A DNA stretch of 64,000 nt from assembly GCA_016802295.1 (NCBI GenBank), contig JAESIW010000010.1, positions 62,001-126,000 on the forward strand, written 5' to 3'. This DNA comes from Brachionus rotundiformis (Eukaryota > Rotifera > Eurotatoria > Ploima > Brachionidae). Made by a program: the position numbers and the translations under genes. Shown here piece by piece: positions 31,601 through 40,692 of this stretch (positions within the stretch are counted from its first letter, which is position 1; each line of letters begins with the position of its first letter). The notes under the pieces are model-generated. The model was given only the letters and a program-made list of their open reading frames with translations. It ran no database searches and was not told where the DNA came from.

Positions 31601-33346
31601 CATTTCGAGACATGTTCAAGTAACAGTGGTCTTCTTATCTTAATTTTTTGTCTAATTGTGAAATTTGTTTTTTGGTTTATTCAAAAATACATCTTAGTAT
31701 TTTTTGAAGTGTATTCAAAGACTATTCTGGAATACATCGAAAATACTTATAGAATACAAAAGCATGTATTTTCAACTACTTTGATGTATTTCTGTTAAAC
31801 TTCAGCTAATGACCATGTATTCTTTAGGTATTTTTGGTGTATTGAAGAATACATGGTCATGCATACCCAGAGTTGCTTTCATCACACTTACGTATAATTT
31901 TTAGCTTCGTTTCTTTACTGTAGCTGAATTTTTTTACTTTATAATCAAATTTATCATTTAATAAAGAGTAATTTTTGCATATTGGCTCTTTGGTAAAATG
32001 TTCAACTGGTAGAACATAAAATTTAATTTAAATAACCATTAGAACCAATTTCTCTATGATTGGAATCTGAGCTTGCTTTGTCTCGATGTTTCCTCTTTCA
32101 TTATTCTCCTGTCCCCAAATCCAATTTCAATTGAATAATAACTAGTAGAAGCAGTAACAGAACAGTATTGGCAATAAAATGGTTGAAAAACGTTTTTTAT
32201 TTCTTTCTTGGAAGCTTTAAAGTCTATTTTGTGATACAATTGGCTGAAAAAAGGGAAGAAAATTGTAGGAGATAAACAACTACCTTGTGGTACCCCACAG
32301 TTAAAAGACTTATCTTTGGACCATTATTGCTGACTCTAAACGAGCTTTTCGTCCAACATAATAATTTATCATGTTCCAAAAAATATTCATTTTCCAAGAG
32401 ATTTAATATTTTAAATTTATCTAAAAAAACTCTTACTTAAAAAGTTTATTGTCTTAATATTTATTAATTTAAGATACTTGATGACGATGTTGGAAGCTTA
32501 AAAATGATAAGAATTGGCCATGATAGTGGCGGAAGATCGCCAGAATGGTTTTTAGATGCAGTAAAAAATATTTTTTGAATAGATAATATTTTTTGATACA
32601 GATTTTTTCAGGTACTTATCAGGTCAGTGGGTACAACTATTACAGGCGATGAGTCCAAACAGGACACTGAGCTTGTTCAGCACTTGGATAAAATTAGGAA
32701 GAAAATTCGCATAAAAGAACTGAAACCTGGCGATTTGGAAAAACTGGACCAGAAAAGGTCAAGACGCGCCAAAAGCGCGGAGCTTAATCGAAAGTCAAAA
32801 ATACCCACTAAGAAAACTAGATCAATTAGTGCTGATCTGAGGAGACAAGTATTCAAGCAAACCAAGGAAGAAGTTGGAGAAAAGCCTGGTGATCCGAATG
32901 AAGCGTCGACTGTGTCTATTTTAAAAACTTCCGCTTCACCCAGAACCAGACGAGACATGATGAAAAAACATGTCAAATTTGACAGAAATTTAAGCCAAAG
33001 CAGAAAACCTGAAGCAGATAAGCCCACACAGCCCAAGATTGAAATGAACATGAATTGGCTTATGACCATTAACTATTCCAGGCATTCAGAATTGACCAAT
33101 ATACGCACTCTTGAAAGCTTTGACAAGTCAATTAAAGAGGTAGATAGCCGATTGGTCAGTCTCTACGAGTCCAAACTTTCCAAATCTACTCAACCAGTTC
33201 AAGAAATAGCAACCAACCATGGCAAATCTGATGGTGTTAGTGACAATTTAATACATGTGTTCGAGTGTAACAAATGGCTAGATCGAAACAGAGAGAACCA
33301 TCAGCCTGAGATAATACTAAAACTTAGCAACATTCTATCTAATTAA
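28627..33346 (+). CDS. LOXHD1: LOXHD1-like PLAT-domain protein
   Basis: Six exons: 28627-28684, 28732-29171, 29283-29862, 29912-30081, 32474-32560, 32612-33346, joining to 2070 nt, 689 aa. An in-frame TAG 12 nt before the ATG supports the start. PLAT1 (about 97-205) has KYKFIIKTGSGTHSGTNANV and ends SIRDGWYLDFVEI. PLAT2 (about 245-350) has FIFKTSEKPLMGKDVNVQF and WSIDFIKVFY. PLAT3 begins YHVSVMTGNVKNAGTDSKVY and has GSLKMIRIGHDSGGRSPEWF. Its closing strand (FECNKWLDRNRE) is separated by ~190 Lys/Arg/Ser-rich residues. PLAT/LH2 domains bind membranes or partner proteins; vertebrate LOXHD1, with 15 PLAT repeats, serves hair-cell stereocilia. This protein is far shorter. No signal peptide. The third intron (2392 bp) is swollen by transposon debris. 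Confidence 0.88.
30360..30577. mobile_element. Palindromic MITE-like element in the PLAT-gene intron
   Basis: The left arm 30360-30436 and right arm 30488-30577 are near-perfect inverted copies: ATCTTGAAGT...CAATTCAAATATCATTTC on the left answers GAAATGATATTTGAATTG...ACTTCAAGAT on the right. The match continues inward through GGATATTAGAAT and TTTAATTT. The loop is about 50 bp. The right arm carries an extra (ATC)n run. Such a long foldback with no coding content is typical of foldback or MITE elements. Confidence 0.7.
31000..31485 (-). pseudogene. Internally deleted non-LTR reverse transcriptase copy
   Basis: From 31485 leftward the minus strand reads VKLFADDSKLIATIRSTNDL, STLQLDLDALSEWSITWRML and FNVTKCKAMDFSKSCK, then jumps directly to NYHALPASVVNATSVNQFKN and a short tail ending in a stop. 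FADDSK is the catalytic motif with both aspartates intact. About 130-150 residues normally between 'TKCK' and 'NRLP..VV.A.S...FK' are missing, yet the frame stays open, so this is an internal deletion. The 3' region at 31007-31090 equals the tail copy at 22170-22247. It sits antisense in the PLAT gene's intron. Confidence 0.8.
31678..31860. repeat. Cluster of GAATACAT-type subrepeats with a hairpin
   Basis: Variants of TGTATTC/GAATACA recur about every 15-30 bp. At the right end a perfect 16-bp inverted repeat (ATGACCATGTATTCTT at 31809-31824, its complement at 31845-31860) encloses a 20-bp loop. Likely a non-autonomous DNA element or its remnant, within the PLAT-gene intron. Confidence 0.5.
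32000..32400 (-). pseudogene. Reverse transcriptase palm fragment
   Basis: The minus strand near 32335-32285 reads RVSNNG...FNCGVPQGSCLSPTIFF. GVPQGSCLSP is the hallmark reverse transcriptase motif before the catalytic aspartates. Downstream residues drift (SQLYHKIDFKASKKEIKNVF) and the second catalytic box is absent. A separate insertion from the copy at 31000-31485, in the same intron and orientation. Confidence 0.65.
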
Positions 33347-33559
33347 TAATTAATTTACATTTTTAAAATATACCAAAATTTATTTTGAATAAAATGTTTG
33401 GTCAAGTTTTTTTCGATTAAAAAAAGCCAAAATAATTGACTCAGTTACCTGACCGATTTACCTCTAATATAAAAAAAATGTCAATTTAAAATTAGGACAA
33501 AAGTATTCGTTTATTATAAATAAAATTTTTCATTTGAATAAACTTTTTTTTTAAAAAAA
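33347..33559. other. Short intergenic spacer between PLAT and lachesin-like genes
   Basis: 213 bp of AT-rich DNA between a stop codon and the next ATG on the same strand. It must hold the poly-A site of one gene and the promoter (or a trans-splice site) of the next. Confidence 0.5.
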
Positions 33560-34936
33560 ATGGCTCTTGTATTTGTGTTGACATTCTGCCTGCTTGGTAA
33601 ATTCTACGACCTATTTTCCAAACACCATACCTGAATTTATATCTAAGGTTCTTATTGTTGTGAGATAATACCAAGATTTGATATGAGAGATAAAGATGGA
33701 ATAATTTTTGATCCAATAGTTCCCAGAGCTGGCGAGTCGATGACAGCCAAATGCACTGTTGTACAATTGACGCCCGGGAACAGAAAGAGTGTCAGTTGGA
33801 GACTTCATCGCCAAAATGATGGCAAAATATTCTATTTGGCAACTAATAACGATGTTTTTCAATTCAAAAATCCCATTCAAAGACTCTGGGCTCACCATGA
33901 ACTAAACAGCCAAGATTGGTATCTACACTTCGATCCCCTAGATCGAGATGACATTGGTAACTTAACTTGTTATCTAGCAGATACTGGCGAAGAAGAGGTC
34001 AGTTTGACCAGATACTTGGACGTTCATAGTACTTAAACATAAATAAAAAATATATTTATTTTCTCATTCTATATTGGTAAATAGGTGAGCCAATAATTTT
34101 GGAATCTTCGACCAAAGACGTCGAAGTTGATATTGGCGAGAGTTTTAACTTGGACTGCAAAGCTCAAGGCTATCCAAAGCCGAATATTTCGTGGATAAGA
34201 GCCGACAGTAAGCCACTACAAGGTGGAATAGCCAAACATAACGTAATATTCATTATCTTGACTATCTATTGATCTTTGCTGAATAAATTAGGGCGATATT
34301 TTAATGCTCAGAAATATAAGTATGTATGATAGAGGGGTTTACAAATGCATAGCTACAAATCTAATTGGAAGTGGATCAGAATGGACCCTTAAAGTTTCAG
34401 TCAGATGTATAATATATTTATTTATTGCACCAATTTGATATAGAATTATAATGATTAAATTTAGTCCCTCCATCGGTAAAATGCCAAGAATCTGTGGGTC
34501 AGGCTCCGAACTTTGAAGTTGATGCGTACATGGAATGCTATGCTCATGGCTATCCAGCGCCTAGATTGAGTTGGTACAAAGAAGTCGATCCAAACAATCC
34601 AACAGCATTGATTCCTTTGACAGAAAAGACATTTAAGTACAAATTTGAAGCAACAATTCCCGAGCCAGATGTGTGCACTGACTGCATTCTGGCGCGTATC
34701 ACAGTTATAAATGTTATTTCTGGTGATTATGGTACATATGTTCTCAGAGCCACAAGTGAGTCATCGCTTGGTTATATGTCAGAAGGAAGAGTTAGATTAT
34801 ACCGTAAGTTTTTCCACTTATTACCATTTTTAAAAACTTGTACTAAATTGTTTTATTTTCAGAAACTCCGGAATGTCAGCAGTCTATCACCAATCCTGAT
34901 AATAAAGGATGTCGTAGTCCGCCTAAACTTAATTAA
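33560..34936 (+). CDS. Lachesin-like protein with three Ig domains
   Basis: Six exons: 33560-33596, 33648-34028, 34085-34242, 34292-34406, 34465-34803, 34863-34936, joining to 1104 nt, 367 aa. The signal peptide (MALVFVLTFCLLGSYCC) is split over exons 1 and 2. Ig1 has the Cys pair in MTAKCTVV and DIGNLTCYLADTG with SVSWRLHR. Ig2 has FNLDCKAQGYPKPNISWIRA and GVYKCIATNLIGSG. Ig3 starts PPSVKCQESVGQAP and has YMECYAHGYPAPRLSW and YGTYVLRATSESSLG. The domain order matches lachesin/DPR/IgLON-type neuronal cell-adhesion proteins. Ig3 lacks the usual second Cys (YVLRA in place of Y.C.A) but has an extra DVCTDC pair. The C-terminus (SPPKLN) has no hydrophobic GPI signal, so this form may be secreted. 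Confidence 0.9.
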
Positions 34937-35169
34937 AATTCAATTTCATAATACTTTTTAATTAAATTAATATTTTGTAAATTTGAAGTTAATAAATTTT
35001 TTAATATACAAGTTTTAATAAATAAAACTTTAATCAAGATCGAAAAATGAAAATAAATATTTAATTTTATTCTGAAGATAAATTAAGTGCTTTAAATGAC
35101 CAGAAATAATGTTCATTGAAAGTCAATTGAACCAAAATGAACCATGAAGTAAAAGATTTGGGTGGCAAG

Positions 35170-35345
35170 CTGACCAAAAAATTGTGCAGCTAACCTTTTT
35201 TTTCTTAAGGACAAAGGATCCACTCAAGTCAAAACTTTTATATGTCTTTTTTCCTTATGTCATCTTGTTTCAAGCTGACAATGGTCATTCTAGCTTTCGT
35301 CACCCTTAAACTGTCCATTGAAGAGCTTTGTTTGGTATTCGTTGA
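35170..35345 (-). pseudogene. Reverse transcriptase tail fossil related to the one at 2.9 kb
   Basis: The minus strand reads RIPNKALQWTV, stop, G, stop, RKLE. Its DNA shares a run of near-identity (TCTTCAATGGA then TTAAGGGTGACG) with plus-strand 2900-2940. Both are decayed ends of the same non-LTR family. Confidence 0.55.
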
Positions 35346-35362
35346 ATTCAATGTATTTCTAT

Positions 35363-35665
35363 TAGTGTTGGAATCCGCTTAGTCGGTCAATCTGTAAGCG
35401 GACGGTAATTTGGCCGGTCCAAATTTTAAATAAGTAAATAAAAAAAGATTTATTTAAAAATTTATTAAAACAAATAAAACCGACATTATTAGATTAAATA
35501 AAATATGAAAATGCAAAAAAAGAACTATTAAAATTAAAATTTTCATTTATAACAAATAAAAAAATTTAATAAAATTTCTATTTTTTTGGTCTTTTTTTTT
35601 ATACAGTCTAAAAATTGGACCGTCAAGCTGACTGGACTGAATTCGTCTGGGCCCATCCGACACTA
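35363..35665. mobile_element. hAT-type MITE (303 bp)
   Basis: The ends are imperfect inverted repeats: TAGTGTTGGAATCCG on the left, and TAGTGTCGGATGGG when the right end is reversed. Inner segments also pair (GGTCCAAATTTTAAA with GGTCCAATTTTTAGA). The element is flanked by ATTTCTAT and ATTTCTAA, a 7/8 match to the 8-bp target duplication made by hAT transposases. No coding sequence. Confidence 0.72.
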
Positions 35666-36849
35666 ATTTCTAATACTTTGGCTGATTGATTTTAAATTTA
35701 TTTTGTGGTAAAGTTCATTGTTTAGCACTATCTCAGGTCAGGTTCACTAATCTTAGATGATGGAAAGTATTTTAACCTTCCGGTTAAAAGCATGTCTGGC
35801 AATGCTAGTTTTTACAACAATTTACAACAGAAGTTCTCGGTCCGGAAGAGTGTCCTCACAGTTAAAGGCTAAATTAATCACCTAAAACTGGTTATGTTAA
35901 AAAAAAAAATTTTTTTTTGTTTAAATCTAATCATAAGGCTAGTTTCCATTACCAACTAATGATGGTCTGATCAAAATTTTGTTTATTCAAATTAAATTAA
36001 AATTAAAAAATATAAACTTTTGGTTTTAAATCAGGTGAGACTTATGGAAATATTTTGCCGACCAATATCTGTGGCCATCAAATCGCCCAACTATAGCCAC
36101 AACTTCCAATTCGCCAGGCGTTCTCTATTTAAAAGTATTAAAAATAAAATACAATTAGTTTGTACGGATTCTGCAGACCTCCGCGATAAGTTAAGCAAAG
36201 TTTGTTTCACTTAGTTTCATTTACAGAACAAGTTTGTACCAAGATAGAACCAAAGATATAAAATTTGTGTATTGGAAGTTTTGTATTATTTTTAAAAGGA
36301 AAGAAATTTATATTTTGATAATTGAATGTTAAGTAAATAATATTTTAAACATAGAGTTTTGAGGATGTTAAAATTTTAGTAAAATATTTTATTCCCATAA
36401 TCCACCTGCAAATTTAAAAATAAATTTTAAAAATAAAATCAAAAACTTAAACTATAAAAAAGAGAAATAGTATATTTAAAATATGTCACAAAGGCTTTGA
36501 GAGCATTATATCAATATTGGATTATAAAGGCACTTAATAATCATTAATATGAGACAATATGATTTTAAAATTTTATCTTTTATTTAAAAAAACCTGAATT
36601 TTGATGTGCAGGATAATGAAAACTATGGACAAAATGAAAACCAAGCACATTTCAAAACTTAAGCTTTCAATGGAAACATTTATGAATAACATTAGTTACC
36701 AATAAATTTCAAAATTAAAATTTTTGTTAAAACTAATTAGAAAATGACTATGAATGGCTTCAAAAATTAAATACATTTAGAAAAATAAACCTCTTAAAAC
36801 TAAAAAGGTTTTGGAAATTTAAAATTAAAAATTAAATTGCGTTTATAAA

Positions 36850-39800
36850 ATGGTTGACAAAGATCACACAGGCATAAATTACATACTTGACCATAACAAC
36901 GACAGAGATGAGCCGATTGAAGTCTATGAAGTAAAAACTCTTTACACTTAGATACAAAATGACTTATTTTTGTGTTCCAAGTTTAAAATTACAGATAAAA
37001 AACCAAGACTGGGCCGATTTTTTAGTGGCAAATTTTCGCTTTCTGGTTGTTTGTTAGCAGTGTTTGTCAATATTCTTGCCATTTTGGTCTTCACCACCCT
37101 TTTGTTTGCTATTTATATGATTGCAGTAAATGCAAGTAACTTAATAAGCTACAATTTTTAATTAACAATCTTAATTAGAATATTTATTTTTGGTCTACGA
37201 ACTTATGGAGAGCATTGTGACCAAGATTCAGATTGTGACACAACATTTCAACTTCGATGTCAATTCGGTGTTTGTAATTGTTCAACAGACTTCTATTACC
37301 AATCGGCTACAATCGGATGCTGTAGGAATTAATCAATTTATTAATTAATCTGTGTAGATCTTAAAATTTTAAAAGCCAGGAAACTTTACAACTTGGTATC
37401 ATGTAAGCTAGATGAACAGTGCTATGGTGGACAGTACTGCTTAAACAGTATTTGTGTCTGTTCAAATGACAGGTTTTGGAATTCTACCACTCTTTATTGC
37501 CGTAATATTTTTTCCCATTTTCCAACAAGAAAAGATAAAAATTGCTTTAGAGAAAAAAAGCGAATACGGAGGCTTTTGCATAAATGATAATAATTGTATG
37601 AATGGAACAAATATGAATTGTGTCTCTTCCAACTGTGGCTGTTCTGATCCCAATGTTTCTTACTGGAACGGAACTTATTGTGATCCAGTCAAGACTTTTC
37701 TCGAGGACTGCAAGACCAACACTAGTTGCAAGCCGGCAAGTGTACTGGTTTGCAACACGACCGAGGCATATCCTAACAAATGCACATGTCTGCCCTATTA
37801 TTATTGGAATTCTACTGGTCAAATTTGCCAACAAATGAAAACTATTAATGAAACATGTGATGCATCAGATGAGTGCTATAGTGGTACAAATTTATACTGT
37901 GGAACTCTTAAAGGAGTCAAGCGATGTATTTGCCAAGATAATTATTACTGGTCTTCAAGCTCCTGTGGTAACTAGATAACAAAAATTTGCGAGCCATTAA
38001 TTTTTGTTCTTAGTGCAAAAAGCCAGCTATGGTGAAGTGTGTACCGTTTGTGACGATACTGTGTCCTTAAGCTGCAATTCAGCAAATTACTGCAGCTGTG
38101 CGGCTACCCATTTCTGGAACGGAACATTTTGTGGTACTTCTAATACTTAAAAAATAATTTTTGTCTAATTTTTTCAAGAACTTGACATAACAAATGGTAT
38201 GAATTGTAACAATAGCTACGATTGTGATTCAGCACTTGGCTTGTCCTGTGATTTGACCTACAAGAGATGCGTGTAAGATTTTAGAAGAGAGATAATGGCA
38301 AATATATTTTTTTTGATAGATGCGCTTCCACTCATTACTGGGGCGACTCATCTACCTGTGGTTGGTTTTTAAGCTAAACTTAAGATTAAGATAAATTTTT
38401 TTTTAGTTCTGAAACAGATAAATGGCACGAACTGCATACGAACCATTCAGTGTCAGTCGCAAAATGGACTTTATTGCGATGGGAACCAAAAATGCTCGTA
38501 AAAATTGTAGATTTTTTTTCACCATTGTCCATTTTAGTTAATTAAGGTGTCCGGCAACCAACTTTTGGAATGTAGATATTTGCAGTAAAAAATTATTAAT
38601 CTTTTTTTTAAATCCACATTATTTGATATATTTTAGCTGTAAAATATGATGCAAATATCTATTGTACTGATACTTTTCAATGCAAAGATTACGTTGGTCT
38701 CTCTTGTATAAATGGAGTTGGAATCACAAGTTACAGCTGCCAGTAAAATTGGATAAACTCCCAATTCATTTGAGAAAATAAATTTTATTTTATTTTAAAG
38801 ATGTGGAACTAACTATTATTGGAATCCATCAACGACCCAATGCGGTAATTGACTAAAAATTAATAACTTGCTTAATTATTATAAAATTAAGCTTTAAAAA
38901 AATCATACAATTTTGCTTGTTCAAATGATTACGAATGTAATTAAATAAATTTTTAATATATATTTTTTTTAAATTGTTTATTTAAGGCAGAGATAGCAGA
39001 GGTTTAGTTTGTGTTACCAGATGCATGTTTGTTCAATATTTTAATATTACGAATATAATAATAATCATTTTTTATTCAGATGTCCTTCTACACATTACTG
39101 GAATTCGGGTTCTTCTACTTGCAGTAAAAAATGACAGATAATTTTAATTTATAAATTTAAGATAAAATTTAAGGTGAGAAAAAGACTCACGATGTTGCGT
39201 GCAGTAGTTCCAATGAGTGTAGAGACTACTTGGCTCTTCAATGCATTAGTGGCAAATGCCAGTACTCAAAGAAAAGTTAATTAGTATTTTTTTTCATTTG
39301 TTTTTAATTTCAGATGTAACAAAATGATGTATTGGGACGACCGGTACGGAGAGGGATGTCGTAAGCTACCAATTAATTTTTAAAATTGCTATCTATTTTT
39401 TAGTATTTAAAAAAACAAACAATACGGCTTGCAATGGCACGAACCCTCATTGCCAGGATTACGCTGGACTTAGCTGTATTGGATACGTGTGCCAGTAATT
39501 ATTAGATAAAATTTTTATATTTTTATTCTAATTATCTTCTTATAGATGCACCTATCCAGACTATTGGGTAAATAAAAATCACCAGATATTATTTTACATT
39601 TTTATATTTTCTTGGAAGCATTGACAAAATTGGAATTATTTATTTTTTTATTATCATAGGTCACAAATAAATGCCGTGAGTTTACATGATATTTTATAAA
39701 AAATTAAGTTTTTATTAACTTAATATTTCAGAAAAATCGGCTGGCATAAATCAGTATTGTGATGGAACAGTGTACAAATGTGAACCAGGACTAGTCTGTG

Positions 39801-40516
39801 AGACAGATGCAAACAATCTTCAAGTGTGTTCATGTCCCACCACACAACATTATGTAAATTTTAGTTTATTTTATATCTTATATAATTAAAATTAAAATTC
39901 AGGATGGCACTTCTTGTAGTAAGATATCAATTGATATTAATTAACAAAAAAAAAGATTTTAAATCTGCCAAAAGTTGATTTTAGAACATATGGAGAAACA
40001 TGTGATTTATGGGAAAATCCATGCGACGATACGATAGGACTTTATTGTCAAGGATCAGGCTCTACTTGCAATTGTCCTGATAACCTGGCGGCTAATAGAT
40101 GCGACTGCCAGGATACTTAGTAAGTAAAACCAAACATTTATTAAAATAAAGACAAAATTTCTTTAAATAAATCTTTATTTTAGCTATTGGGATGGCTCTA
40201 AATGTGGTAAAGAAACCATTTTAAATTGTTTTTAAAATTTATAATTGATTATCATGAATTTTAAAGTATCTCGAAGCACTCATGGTCAGGCATGTACCCA
40301 TACATACCAATGTTTGGCTGGTAAAAACTTAGGTTGTAATGTTAATAATAATTTGTGCATGTGTGATGATTTTTATCTTTCGTAATTAAAAATATTTATT
40401 ATTTATTTTGAAACTTAAGTAATATTTTTTTAAGTTATTGGACTGGATCTACTTGTACTAAATGTGCGAACGGTCTAAAAGCTATATCACCTTACACTTC
40501 ATGCCAAATATATTAA
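36850..40516 (+). CDS. Type II membrane protein with 15 cysteine-rich repeats (paralogue A)
   Basis: 26 exons: 36850-36930, 36982-37135, 37211-37321, 37376-37501, 37551-37967, 38014-38133, 38179-38272, 38320-38360, 38407-38497, 38547-38584, 38637-38742, 38801-38844, 38892-38936, 38987-39026, 39080-39123, 39174-39261, 39314-39360, 39404-39494, 39546-39567, 39660-39675, 39732-39853, 39903-39918, 39975-40119, 40184-40206, 40267-40381, 40435-40516; sum 2319 nt, 772 aa. A 45-residue cytosolic head, one signal anchor (LLAVFVNILAILVFTTLLFA), then repeats of C-x5-8-C-x6-11-C-x3-10-C-x-C-x4-6-YW-x2-7-C, resembling EB/EGF-like modules. It ends CTKCANGLKAISPYTSCQIY, where the neighbour continues into a lectin domain. 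Probably a cell-surface protein. The acceptor of exon 3 is uncertain. Three exons are only 16-22 bp long. Confidence 0.82.
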
Positions 40517-40692
40517 TAAATTAATTAAATTTTATGTCAAATTACCTATTAAACAGCAATTTTAAAAGCCAATTATTTTTAAGATTTTAAGGTTTCATTA
40601 ATTTAAGTCTATTAGATTTATAAATAAATTGGAAAATTTCAAGAATAAAACTTTTAAAAAAGAAAAACATTTTTAAATTTCCCAAATTAAAA

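Larger units (their letters stand above)
34937..36849. other. 1.9 kb stretch with element debris and a possible alternative exon
   Basis: No complete gene. It contains a minus-strand reverse transcriptase tail fossil (about 35170-35345), a hAT-type MITE (35363-35665) and a possible alternative last exon of the Ig gene near 36034. The rest is AT-rich. Confidence 0.5.

Noticed and set aside
32677..33069. 130-codon minus-strand frame
   Set aside because: Shadow of the Lys/Ser-rich last exon of the PLAT gene; its Leu/Ser/Phe content is what the reverse of such codons gives.
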